Assembly: GCA_024400305.1 (NCBI GenBank)
Contig: JAKSMX010000007.1
Location: 1-64,000 of the forward strand
Length of the DNA: 64,000 bases
Source: Bacteroidales bacterium
Lineage (GTDB): Bacteria; Bacteroidota; Bacteroidia; Bacteroidales; F082
Reading direction: 5' to 3'
The number at the start of each line of letters is the position of its first letter. The stretch's first letter is position 1. Made by a program: the position numbers and the translations under genes. The notes below the pieces were generated by a model that was not told where the DNA came from, did not search any database, and saw only the letters and a program-made list of their open reading frames with translations. Positions 35,436 to 44,331 of the stretch are shown here, piece after piece.

Positions 35436-38400
35436 TTCTTTGTATATTTATTTGTTATTGACTTTATTATTGATATATGATCCTCTAACTGAATCGCATA
35501 TTGCATCTTTTTGATGTATTTTTTGTCTTTTTCTTGTATTGCAGCATGTTGTAATAGAAGTTCTGTATATTCATTCAATAGTTGAAGTTTTCCGTCTTTT
35601 TGATATTTGTTCAATACTGCTTTATAGTCATTATACAATTCTTCTTCCAGCATTTCATTAGTTTGCTGACCAAGATATAGAATGCAAAAGACATTCAAAA
35701 GGTTTAAGACCGGATTGACATCCAATACAGCACGACGAATAAGACGAACAGCACCTTGAAGGTGTTTGATATTATCCATCTGTGAGTCATTATTTACGAT
35801 TTCAGGATCAACGACTCTCATATATTTCCTTATAAGTGCGAAATCTGTGATCTCGGATTCAGAATGAATGTCGAAGTTCGTATCGTCTTTAAGGGAGAAT
35901 GGAACATCCTGATTTAAATTTGAATCATATGTGACAAATTCTTCACGAGCATACTTAGAGTTAAAATAGTAATAAATAAAATCTTTAAGATCTTCATTCG
36001 TTTCTTTCCAATCCTTATCAGAACTTATAGCCATATTGCAGAACTGCTCCATATCAAGTATGCCCCTTGCTCGTTTATCGGCAATACTTTTATATATGAA
36101 TGATGTAAGATGTTGCAAACATGCCATTATCACTCCCTCATTTTGAGCAAGTTCTTTTACTTCTTGCATCATTGCTTCTGCTCTTTCCGCAGAATAATAT
36201 TTACGGTAATAGAAACGCAAGAATTCCAAATACTTAGATTCATCTTGGCATATTGTCGTTATACGGAATGTATGTTTTGCGTAATCTTCGGTGAAGTCGT
36301 CTATCAATCCGATAATACACATTCTGTATATGGCCTTCTGTATCGCATCTTTGTAAATCGCTGAACCATAGTCATTAATATAACTATATCCTCTATCATT
36401 CTTAAGATTCTTTGCATTCCATGTGCTAAATACAGGCATATTTCTTGCAGAGAGGAACCTATTATAGTTATCTAACACACTTTCATCTTCTTCGTAAGAT
36501 ATATAATAGGTAAGTACGCTACCTTTCTCATATCTTTCGATGTATTGAATTATTCCGTTAGAATTTGCAATAGTAGGAGATTCTACACCAACAAATTCTT
36601 CGTTACTGATTCTAACGCGCAAATTGTTCATCAATAACTTCATAACGTATAACTCAAATTCCTCACCTAAGAAATTGCTGTCATAGAAGAATTTATTATT
36701 GGTATAGTCTGCTGAAAATTGTTGACATTCATCTGTTTTTACATTCTTAACCCAAAACTTTTTCGGTGAATACATAATAGTAGCGAGTGCCATTTTCTTA
36801 TCACGCCCCGCACGTCCAGCCTCCTGTACAAATGATTCCAAGGAACCTGGATAGTTCAAATGGAAAGTCAAACGTACATTTGATTTGTCAATACCCATTC
36901 CAAAAGCTTTGGTTGCCACCATCACATTTGTTTTACCTTCAAGGAAATCATCTTGACAGGAAGTATCATCACCTCCTTTATAAGATGATATACTACGTAG
37001 ACCATTATTGCGTAATGTTGATTCAACTGTAGGTACACTATTACGGGCATAGGTTTTCTGTTCTCTGTTGGCTCGCAAGCAGAAAACGATTCCTGCTGTT
37101 TCTGTATTTTTTTTATTATACCAATTAGTACCTACATTAACATCAAGTTCTGTATCATAAATGTCGTTTACGATGTCAGAGCCCATCAGATTTTCTCGTT
37201 CGACAAAACGATCTTTAATAAATTCTACTGCATCTTCATCTTGTATTTCCACAATTTTTTTTGTGGCATCATCTATAACTTTGATAAGACATTCTTCTTT
37301 CAGTCCATCAATTTCCCTTGATTTCTCAATGTCATCAGCATCTACTTTATAGACATTATACTGAAGCTCTAAACGATTGGTATTCTCGTATCTTACTGTT
37401 GCGTCATCTTCCAGAGAATACGACTGTCTTCCAGAAAGTTCGCGTTCAACATCAGCTAAAACGTCAAATGATGCAGTAGCTGTTAAACCAAACAAAGAAA
37501 TGTGATTATCTTCATCATCAACTTCCTTAGGTAGAACGTAATTGTATAGATTCCTTCCTAGGTGTAGATATGCAAGGCGAAAATCATGTCCCCATTCGGA
37601 AACGCAATGTACTTCATCTATTACTCCATAAGCAAAATAAACTTCCGATTCTCGCATAGAGCGCAAGACCTCTCTGAACTTATGTATGCTTAATCGTTCC
37701 GGTGAAAGGAACATAATTTGTATCTGAGATGCTGTAAGAGCATTTTGACGACGCTGTCCTTCTTCCCAGTCCTTTGTAATATCACTATTTATATATGAAA
37801 TATTATCAATACCAACGCGCAACAACCCATCATACTGATCTTTCATCAATCCCTTTAATGGATCAACAACCAACGTAATAGCTGGTTGTAGCATTGCGGC
37901 TAACTGATATGTCAATGACTTACCTCCTCCTGTTGGAAGCAAACCTATCACACTCTTTAACTGTAATGCCCTGCTAAGAATAGGAAGTTGTCCTGGACGG
38001 AAATCTTCTTTTCTGAATATAAGGTTCAAGAAATATCGAAGATGTTTTGCTTGCTCTTCATCAACTTCATAGATACCCCTTTCATTCTTTTCAACAAAAG
38101 GTTTGTATTTGATACGTTCTGTTGTATATAAATACCGTTCTTCAAAGATTGCTTTTGATGAACGAACGATGAAATAGCAGTCGTTGTTAGCTTTGTATTT
38201 TGAGAATGCAACCTTTTCTGGCTCAGAATATTTATCTACCGACACATCTATAATTATGTCGTAGGATTCTGATGCATTAGCTGCTTGCTTGTTCGATAAT
38301 TTTATCTTAGGCAATGTTTCGTGATAGTACATCTCTGTCATGGCAATAAGGTGCTCATACATTTCTGAGAAATCATCAATAGCCAATTGTGCGACATCAG

Positions 38401-39565
38401 TACCATCTTCAACTACAAGAATATTCCATTCATCTTTAATGATAGGCAACCTATCGGAAATCATAGCTTCTACCAGAGTTTTTTGGATTCTGGCTATTGT
38501 CATGTATTCCTTTTGTCTCTGCAGATCTGAATGATCTGCGAGAGCATCTTCAATTCTTTTGCTTGCCAATGTTGGGCATCCACGCGAAATAAGATTGCTT
38601 ATCAAAGCCAATGTAGGCCAAATATCTCTATGTGCGGTCATGTCAAATGGTGCCAAGATTTCAAATGCAGCATTAATTTTGTCGCAGTTTTCTATCTTGT
38701 CACTATATAGAGCATACTTTTGAATAGGAGCAAAATATTTGTATTCATGAAGAATGCCTTTTGCTTTATTCAATATGTATGTGAAACTCTTGATTAAACA
38801 ACCATAAGCACGTCCATTTTTGTGTCTGCCAAACATAGTATCACGAAAATCAGTAAACACTTCCAATCCTTCAGATTTAAAATAGTTTTTGAAGGAATTG
38901 ATACGACTTTCGTTAAGGTTAGCAGGTCCTATACAAAGTACGATGTGTCTTTGACCAGAAGAGGTAATCATCTTTGAAACCCCCTTCAAACTTACGGCTT
39001 CAATGTCTAAAATGTTCGAAAATATATGAATGGCACATGGTTGTTCAACATCAATACTAACTATTGAGTTACTATTATCAGAATCGGAAGGAAGATACTT
39101 TGATTCTTGTACAATTATAGTGTCTTGGTCAGATAATGCTTGTGTTACATGTAGTAAAGCTCTACATCTTGCAGTATCTGATGGCTCTTCTAAAGTAACC
39201 TTCTTTAGATATTTAAGCAACCCTTTCTTTCGTAGTATTTCAACAAAAGCAACAGTGCCTATTCCTTGACCACATCCCCAATCATATATTTCAACTCCTC
39301 CTTTAAGTGATAAAAAAGGAAACTTTTCTTCTTCAAATGAATGAATAAGTTTTTTATAATGCATTTGCCCATAAGCAGCTAAATACGCATTGCATTGATC
39401 TTCTGTTTCAAGAACGGCGGTACCGTGTTTCAACGTCCTACCTTCAGAATCGCAGAAAGCCCATGGACAGTTCTTGTATTGTGGAACAACATATTGAGAA
39501 GCTGTTCTTATTATGTCTAAAACTGTCAGATTTGCAATTTTCTTTATGTCTGAATTATAACTCAT
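35432..39565 (-). CDS. RecQ-like helicase with N-terminal methyltransferase-like domain
   Basis: A 1377-residue protein. Residues about 60-265 resemble a Rossmann methyltransferase (YDWGCGQGIGTVAF at 94-107, then VTLEEPS as the acidic strand). Residues about 515-930 form a RecQ-type superfamily 2 helicase: FRPGQLPIL, Walker A GLLPTGGGKS (541-550), DEVH (650-653) in place of DEAH, FGLTATAS, GMGIDKS (889-895) and QEAGRAGRD (914-922). An insertion of roughly 100 residues separates the two RecA lobes. The last 450 residues match nothing recognised. It overlaps genes on both sides by four bases. The function is unknown; defence or DNA modification is inferred. Confidence 0.8.
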   Translation of the reverse strand: MSYNSDIKKIANLTVLDIIRTASQYVVPQYKNCPWAFCDSEGRTLKHGTAVLETEDQCNAYLAAYGQMHYKKLIHSFEEEKFPFLSLKGGVEIYDWGCGQGIGTVAFVEILRKKGLLKYLKKVTLEEPSDTARCRALLHVTQALSDQDTIIVQESKYLPSDSDNSNSIVSIDVEQPCAIHIFSNILDIEAVSLKGVSKMITSSGQRHIVLCIGPANLNESRINSFKNYFKSEGLEVFTDFRDTMFGRHKNGRAYGCLIKSFTYILNKAKGILHEYKYFAPIQKYALYSDKIENCDKINAAFEILAPFDMTAHRDIWPTLALISNLISRGCPTLASKRIEDALADHSDLQRQKEYMTIARIQKTLVEAMISDRLPIIKDEWNILVVEDGTDVAQLAIDDFSEMYEHLIAMTEMYYHETLPKIKLSNKQAANASESYDIIIDVSVDKYSEPEKVAFSKYKANNDCYFIVRSSKAIFEERYLYTTERIKYKPFVEKNERGIYEVDEEQAKHLRYFLNLIFRKEDFRPGQLPILSRALQLKSVIGLLPTGGGKSLTYQLAAMLQPAITLVVDPLKGLMKDQYDGLLRVGIDNISYINSDITKDWEEGQRRQNALTASQIQIMFLSPERLSIHKFREVLRSMRESEVYFAYGVIDEVHCVSEWGHDFRLAYLHLGRNLYNYVLPKEVDDEDNHISLFGLTATASFDVLADVERELSGRQSYSLEDDATVRYENTNRLELQYNVYKVDADDIEKSREIDGLKEECLIKVIDDATKKIVEIQDEDAVEFIKDRFVERENLMGSDIVNDIYDTELDVNVGTNWYNKKNTETAGIVFCLRANREQKTYARNSVPTVESTLRNNGLRSISSYKGGDDTSCQDDFLEGKTNVMVATKAFGMGIDKSNVRLTFHLNYPGSLESFVQEAGRAGRDKKMALATIMYSPKKFWVKNVKTDECQQFSADYTNNKFFYDSNFLGEEFELYVMKLLMNNLRVRISNEEFVGVESPTIANSNGIIQYIERYEKGSVLTYYISYEEDESVLDNYNRFLSARNMPVFSTWNAKNLKNDRGYSYINDYGSAIYKDAIQKAIYRMCIIGLIDDFTEDYAKHTFRITTICQDESKYLEFLRFYYRKYYSAERAEAMMQEVKELAQNEGVIMACLQHLTSFIYKSIADKRARGILDMEQFCNMAISSDKDWKETNEDLKDFIYYYFNSKYAREEFVTYDSNLNQDVPFSLKDDTNFDIHSESEITDFALIRKYMRVVDPEIVNNDSQMDNIKHLQGAVRLIRRAVLDVNPVLNLLNVFCILYLGQQTNEMLEEELYNDYKAVLNKYQKDGKLQLLNEYTELLLQHAAIQEKDKKYIKKMQYAIQLEDHISIIKSITNKYTKK

Positions 39566-40626
39566 TTCCCCGTTATTGTTTCTCCGTTAGGATTGTTAAG
39601 ATGTTGTTTCCAATTTGCCAAGGCAGTTTCTTTAGAAGAGTTTGCATAGCAGTACTCACACAAATGGACGCAAGTGTTATATTCACCAATGTCCTTGCTC
39701 TTCATGCAACCGCAGAACTCTCGCTGACCTTTGTCTCTGTTGTCGCCTCTTGTCGCATACTGACCATTACCAAGAATTATCGCATCTGCTGGAAGTGGCT
39801 CCGACTCTCCAAACAAATCCCGCTTTGGCATCGGTTTTATAGATGCTTTTAAGAAAGCCATAAGTTCCTTGTCATGATAAGCTCGGCGAATTATCAGTTC
39901 GTCATCAATGCAATGGTTCGGTTCAATACCAGGATATCTTCCCTTTTCTCCACATGTGGCAAGTTTATAGTTCCAACCTTTACGCTTGTTCAATTCCACC
40001 AATCTGCCGGCGAAGTTTTTCATCTGCTCTTCCGTCCATTCATGATACGGAATTCCGTTAGCCTCAAGATTTGACTTGACTTTACGATACAAAGCAATGT
40101 CTGCAAAACTAAACACAAGTTTCTCTGTATAACCTTTCAGTTGATCGCCTATGTTCTCTATCTTCCTCAGTAACTTTTCAATGTCAATATCATCGGTGAG
40201 CATAAGAGGGTCAAAACGCCAGATAACGCCACCAAAACCAAGTGCATCAACGAGTTTCTTAAATGTATCTATCCTCTCGGCAATAGGAGGAACACCACGT
40301 TCAAGTTTCTCCTCCTCGTAATCATTAAGAGAGTATTGTATGTAACAGCCAATTCCTCGCTCATTCAACTCATTGAGATGATTGAGGAGAGGTCGAGGAT
40401 TCTTCGACCAGAACACAATAAAGCGTGTTTGACTATAAGAAACGTAAGATTTTACGCCGTTAAAAGGATTCGTCCATGCGGAATATCCTATTTCGAGGCG
40501 CTTAAAAAACCAATCCGCATAAAAAGCCGGAATATCCGTGCTTCTACTTGCTGACACAATGACGGGAGCTTGAGCTTTGAAAAGTTGTCCGTCAATTGTT
40601 AAATCTATCTGTTTCCATGTTGCCAT
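39562..40626 (-). CDS. DUF1848 family protein, radical-SAM-like
   Basis: A 354-residue DUF1848 protein. The N-terminal half has the family stretches VIVSASRSTDIPAFY and FIVFWSKNPRPLL, then IQYSLNDYEEEKLERGVP and VIWRFDPLMLTD. The C-terminus carries the cysteine cluster CGCMKSKDIGEYNTC followed by VHLCEYCYA; Cys319, Cys323 and Cys326 make a CX3CX2C pattern like that of radical SAM enzymes but at the wrong end of the chain. The reaction is unknown. It is first of three overlapping genes, with the helicase starting inside its stop (ATGA). Confidence 0.85.
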   Translation of the reverse strand: MATWKQIDLTIDGQLFKAQAPVIVSASRSTDIPAFYADWFFKRLEIGYSAWTNPFNGVKSYVSYSQTRFIVFWSKNPRPLLNHLNELNERGIGCYIQYSLNDYEEEKLERGVPPIAERIDTFKKLVDALGFGGVIWRFDPLMLTDDIDIEKLLRKIENIGDQLKGYTEKLVFSFADIALYRKVKSNLEANGIPYHEWTEEQMKNFAGRLVELNKRKGWNYKLATCGEKGRYPGIEPNHCIDDELIIRRAYHDKELMAFLKASIKPMPKRDLFGESEPLPADAIILGNGQYATRGDNRDKGQREFCGCMKSKDIGEYNTCVHLCEYCYANSSKETALANWKQHLNNPNGETITGK

Positions 40627-40670
40627 TATATTATATCTGTGGTTTTATGTCTTCCCTTTTCAAAAAACAC

Positions 40671-41105
40671 TCAACTCTCCCGCCACTCGGCATAGCTGTC
40701 TCTTGTCTCCTGCAACCTGACACTGTATAACTCAACGTTTTGCGGCAACTTCACTTTTATCCTTTCAACGAAATCCGTCAACATGTTTTCTGTTGTCGGC
40801 TGATAATTCACACAAACGATCTTATCGAAATTTCTCTTTGCGCTCTCGACGAAATCAGCGGGCATGTTCGTCCCGATGATGAACGAATGGTCGAGACGCT
40901 CAACGACTTCTTCATTCACAATCCGCTTGAGGTCATGAAAATCAATGACCATCCCGTTTTTCGGATTTCCCGGCTCATCAATCGGCAAGCCTTTCACAGT
41001 GACTTGAAATTCATACGAATGACCGTGAATGTTACGGCATTTGCCATCGTAACCGGCCAAAGCGTGCGCCGCCTCGAAGTGAAATATTTTCGTCAGATAG
41101 AACAT
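40671..41105 (-). CDS. queD: 6-carboxytetrahydropterin synthase / 6-pyruvoyltetrahydropterin synthase family
   Basis: A 144-residue enzyme of the PTPS/QueD family, which converts dihydroneopterin triphosphate to 6-carboxytetrahydropterin for queuosine (7-deazaguanine) synthesis. Zinc ligands His14, His27 and His29 (FEAAHAL, NIHGHSYEF) and the catalytic Cys23 (GKCRN) are present; the C-terminal RLQETRDSYAEW supplies the acidic substrate ligand. Only this gene of the pathway is in the window. A true PTPS role cannot be excluded, but bacterial context favours QueD. Confidence 0.88.
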   Translation of the reverse strand: MFYLTKIFHFEAAHALAGYDGKCRNIHGHSYEFQVTVKGLPIDEPGNPKNGMVIDFHDLKRIVNEEVVERLDHSFIIGTNMPADFVESAKRNFDKIVCVNYQPTTENMLTDFVERIKVKLPQNVELYSVRLQETRDSYAEWRES

Positions 41106-41145
41106 CTTTTTAGTGTTAAGTGTGGAGAGTGGAGAGTGGAGTTTA

Positions 41146-42189
41146 TTAGTTTATGACAATTTTCTTTAAGACGGATTTTCCGTTTCCGGAGATGACATTC
41201 AGGAAATAGATTCCGTCGTTGAAGCCGCTGACATCTATCGTTGAAGTCTCGTCAACAGCATCAAATATCATAACTAATTGACCAACAGCGTTATACATAT
41301 AAACCGCATCGAGATTTTCTCCGCTGACGTTGATTGTTGATGTTGCCGGATTCGGCCACACGTTGACGCTCATCGTGACGTAGTCTTCACTGACGCTCCA
41401 CGTCGCATCCCAGATCATCTCGGCGTAATCCATGTTGTCGATGAACGGGTTACGGTTTCCCTGAATGTTATAAGCAGCATTGTTTCTGTCGATTTCCTTT
41501 TGGTCAACGGGGTCGTCGCGGTGCCAGCGCAGAAGCATGTCCATCGCCCAGTCTTTGATGACCGACTTGTTTGTCATGTCCGACGTTTTCCAGCTGCCGT
41601 CCTCCTGAAAATACCTGACACTCACGTACATAAGCGTGCGTGCGATGTCGCCTTTGTACTCGTCGATAGGCTCGAAAACCGTCCCGCTGAAACCCGATGT
41701 CTTGCATTTCCCCAGTTTCGAGCCGTTTTCGGATGTCCACTCGGCGTTTTTCACCTCGCCGAAAGCGTAGTTGCCGCGTTTCCCGTTCACATAGCCGTCG
41801 GTCGGGATGACATGCAAGATGTCTGTTTTGTGGTAGCTGTCATCGTTGGTCCACGACTGCGCCCAGAGATGTTCGCGGTTGTAGCAGTCGCCCTCGCCGC
41901 TGTAGTTTCCGCAGTTCTCACCGAAATCGTACTGATAAGGCGGATTTCCGCCCGGCACATCCGAATAAATGTCCCAGACCTTGCCGTTCGGTTTCATGTC
42001 GGTCTGCCTGTATGCGTCAAGCAACTCCTTGTAACTCACATGATTATCATTTTTGATGATATTGTGAAGAGCTGTTTTCAAGGCGTTTCCTGTCTTGCCT
42101 TCGGCGGAATCATAATATCCGGCAGGTTGTGCCTCAAGCGCGATTACGCAAACGACCAACGATATAAAAAAAAATATCTTTTTCATCAC
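41146..42189 (-). CDS. secreted endonuclease I with T9SS sorting tail
   Basis: A 347-residue protein: signal peptide (1-20, ending ALEAQ), then an Endonuclease_1 domain with NCGNYSGEGDCYNREHLWAQSW (catalytic His in NREH) and ILHVIPTDGYVNGKRGNYAFGEV. Residues about 275-347 form a type A T9SS C-terminal domain (VNVWPNPATSTINVSG, YNAVGQL, GIYFLNV, KKIVIN). It should be exported by the type IX system and digest external DNA for nutrient use or biofilm turnover. The gene lies 20 bases after the MntP-like gene. Confidence 0.9.
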   Translation of the reverse strand: MMKKIFFFISLVVCVIALEAQPAGYYDSAEGKTGNALKTALHNIIKNDNHVSYKELLDAYRQTDMKPNGKVWDIYSDVPGGNPPYQYDFGENCGNYSGEGDCYNREHLWAQSWTNDDSYHKTDILHVIPTDGYVNGKRGNYAFGEVKNAEWTSENGSKLGKCKTSGFSGTVFEPIDEYKGDIARTLMYVSVRYFQEDGSWKTSDMTNKSVIKDWAMDMLLRWHRDDPVDQKEIDRNNAAYNIQGNRNPFIDNMDYAEMIWDATWSVSEDYVTMSVNVWPNPATSTINVSGENLDAVYMYNAVGQLVMIFDAVDETSTIDVSGFNDGIYFLNVISGNGKSVLKKIVIN

Positions 42190-42209
42190 AAATGAATATT
42201 ATTTTCAAT

Positions 42210-42755
42210 TTAAAATAACGCCACGATTCCGACTGCCAAAATTGCCAAGGCAGCCAAAACGTTGCCCAAACTGTTGATTAACAGCTTGATTTGCGAGAAT
42301 TTCGTTCCGATTCCAATCAATCCCCAGAAAATTCCAAAACCTGAAATATATAAAGGTGTCTTGCTTCCAAACAAAGGCAGAAACGCCTCATTTGACATCA
42401 GTCCGGCGATGAAAGGGTTGATTCCCAATGCGATGGCGAGAATCAGAAGATGTTTTTTCCTGTCAATTAAAAAAAGGTTCTTACCGCTTTTGATTTTCAG
42501 CGTGTCAGTGATTGTCCTGAAGGCAATCATGAAACACAAGACGAGCACCACGATTTTTGCGATGCTGTCGAATTTCGGCATGAAAGTGCCTCCGAGCAAT
42601 CCTCCGAGGTAATAAAAAAGACCTTGTCCGAATGCCAAGGCGCACACGAACAAGAAGTTACGTCCCCAACTGTTTTTCGCTTCCACATTGAAAGCCGTCG
42701 AAGCCGTCTCGACGCAGAAAGTGAGGGCGATGATGAAGACAAAGCTTAATGCCAT
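42210..42755 (-). CDS. MntP-like small polytopic membrane protein (putative metal efflux)
   Basis: A 181-residue protein with about six hydrophobic helices arranged as two halves, resembling the MntP/DUF204 manganese exporters, with ALGINPFIAGL in the second half where MntP has its conserved Asp motif. The canonical DxxxxG aspartates are not clear here, so substrate assignment is weak; a LysE-type relation is possible. It precedes the secreted nuclease gene by 20 bases. Confidence 0.5.
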   Translation of the reverse strand: MALSFVFIIALTFCVETASTAFNVEAKNSWGRNFLFVCALAFGQGLFYYLGGLLGGTFMPKFDSIAKIVVLVLCFMIAFRTITDTLKIKSGKNLFLIDRKKHLLILAIALGINPFIAGLMSNEAFLPLFGSKTPLYISGFGIFWGLIGIGTKFSQIKLLINSLGNVLAALAILAVGIVALF

Positions 42756-42765
42756 ATTTTTTCAG

Positions 42766-42838
42766 TTAAGAGAGTAGAGAGCAGAGTCAAGAGAAAATCT
42801 CACGACTCTCTTAACTCTACTCTCTCATCTCTACTCTT
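42766..42838. repeat. GA-rich repeat forming a long hairpin after tnaA
   Basis: GTTAAGAGAGTAGAGAGCAG is followed about 20 bases later by its complement-like CTCTCTTAACTCTACTCTCT, so the two arms can pair imperfectly. It lies between the tnaA stop and the MntP-like start and may act as a terminator. Confidence 0.6.
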
Positions 42839-44214
42839 TATTTGATTCTTTCAAGCTGCACTGTGAAGTGACGCATGAGTTCGGCTTCCCAGGTGATGCG
42901 GACGCCGTGGGTTATGGTGTCGCGGCGTTCATAGACGTTCTTCAGGGCTGCCGCGATGACGTCCATGTGGTTGTTTGTATAGACACGACGCGGGATGCAG
43001 AGGCGCACGAAGTCGAGGCCGCCGAAACGGTTCTCGCGTGTGACCGGGTCGCGGTCGGCGAGCATGTAACCTATCTCGCAGGCGCGGATGCCGGCTTCAA
43101 GATAAAGCTCGCATGTCAATGTCTGGGCCGGGAACTCTTCCTTGGGCACGTTGACCAAGATCTTGTCGGCATCGACGAAGATGGCGTGACCGCCGGCAGG
43201 ACGCTGGTAAGGGATGCCGTATTCATCGAGTTTGTCGGCGAGGTATCTCACCTGTTTGATACGTGTCTCGACCATGTCGAACTCGCAGTTTTCCTTCAGA
43301 CCGACTGCAAGTGCGTCCATGTCGCGGCCGTTCATGCCGCCGTATGTGAGGAAGCCCTCAAACGGGATGCAGAACAGCTTGGCGCCTTCGTACCATTCTT
43401 TCTTGTTGGTGGCGATGAAACCGCCCATGTTGACGAGACCGTCCTTCTTCGCGCTCATCGTCATGCTGTCGGCGTAGCTGAACATCTCTTTCGCGATTTC
43501 GGCGATCGACTTGTCAGCGTAGCCTTCTTCGCGTGTCTTGATGAAATAGGCGTTCTCGACGAAACGTGCGCTGTCCATGTTGACCGGCACGCCGTATTTG
43601 TGGCAGAGTTCGCAGGTCTCGCGGATGTTCTTCATGCTGACCGGCTGGCCGCCCACTGTGTTGTTGGTGACGGTGAGGACCATGAACGGCACTTTGCCTT
43701 CGTTCTCTTTCAAGACTTTCTCAAGGAGTTCGAGGCTGACGTTGCCCTTGAATGGCAGTTCGAGCTGGGTGTCTTTCGCCTCCGGGATTGTGACGTCGAT
43801 GGCGAATGCCTTGCGGCTCTCGATATGACCCTTTGTGGTGTCGAAGTGGGCGTTGCCCGGGACGACCATACCCGGTTTCACGAGGTATGAGAACAGCACG
43901 TTCTCGGCGGCGCGGCCCTGGTGAGTCGGGATGACGTAGTTGAAACCTGTGATCTCGGTGATAGTGTCTTTCATGTGATAGAAACTGCGGGCGCCGCCGT
44001 AGCTCTCATCACCCATCATCATCGCCGACCACTGGCGGTCGCTCATCGCGCCTGTGCCAGAGTCAGTCAGCAAATCGATGTAAACGTGGTCAGACTTGAG
44101 CATGAACACATTGTTGTGAGCTTCTTCCAACCATTTCGCACGTTCTTCGCGTGTGCTTTTCTTGATGGGTTCAACCATCTTAATCTTCCAAGATTCTGCA
44201 AATGGTAATTCCAT
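42838..44214 (-). CDS. tnaA: tryptophanase (tryptophan indole-lyase)
   Basis: A 458-residue PLP enzyme splitting L-tryptophan into indole, pyruvate and ammonia. PLP is expected on Lys257 (SMTMSAKKDGLVNMGG). The family is shared with tyrosine phenol-lyase, so deciding residues were checked: GIRACEIG has Ile where tyrosine phenol-lyase has the phenol-reading Arg (MERG), and MRHFTVQL has the His that tryptophanase carries where the other enzyme has Phe. Both favour tryptophanase. A -7 box lies 82 bases upstream; no TnaC-like leader peptide with a tryptophan was found. Confidence 0.94.
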   Translation of the reverse strand: MELPFAESWKIKMVEPIKKSTREERAKWLEEAHNNVFMLKSDHVYIDLLTDSGTGAMSDRQWSAMMMGDESYGGARSFYHMKDTITEITGFNYVIPTHQGRAAENVLFSYLVKPGMVVPGNAHFDTTKGHIESRKAFAIDVTIPEAKDTQLELPFKGNVSLELLEKVLKENEGKVPFMVLTVTNNTVGGQPVSMKNIRETCELCHKYGVPVNMDSARFVENAYFIKTREEGYADKSIAEIAKEMFSYADSMTMSAKKDGLVNMGGFIATNKKEWYEGAKLFCIPFEGFLTYGGMNGRDMDALAVGLKENCEFDMVETRIKQVRYLADKLDEYGIPYQRPAGGHAIFVDADKILVNVPKEEFPAQTLTCELYLEAGIRACEIGYMLADRDPVTRENRFGGLDFVRLCIPRRVYTNNHMDVIAAALKNVYERRDTITHGVRITWEAELMRHFTVQLERIK

Positions 44215-44295
44215 GATACTATATTTTTAAGTTGTGTTTGATTTTGAATTTTTGAATAAATTTTTAAATACTAAATCTCTAAATTTAAAAACGTG

Positions 44296-44303
44296 CAAAA
44301 TTA
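44296..44303 (-). promoter_or_regulatory. -7 box for tnaA (TAATTTTG)
   Basis: TAATTTTG on the minus strand, with an AT-rich leader of about 75 bases before the tnaA ATG. Confidence 0.6.
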
Positions 44304-44331
44304 CGAAAGATTTTTGAATAAAAAAATAAAA

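Noticed and set aside
42868..43890. 340-codon plus-strand open frame opposite tnaA
   Set aside because: Antisense artefact of the GC-rich tnaA codon pattern; its Val/Ala/Asp-rich sequence matches no fold, while tnaA is certain.
42838..44214. Tyrosine phenol-lyase
   Set aside because: The phenol-recognising Arg and the C-terminal Phe are replaced by Ile and His as in tryptophanase.
44215..44331. TnaC-type leader peptide controlling tnaA
   Set aside because: The 75-base leader shows no short frame with a tryptophan codon and no pause-like structure.
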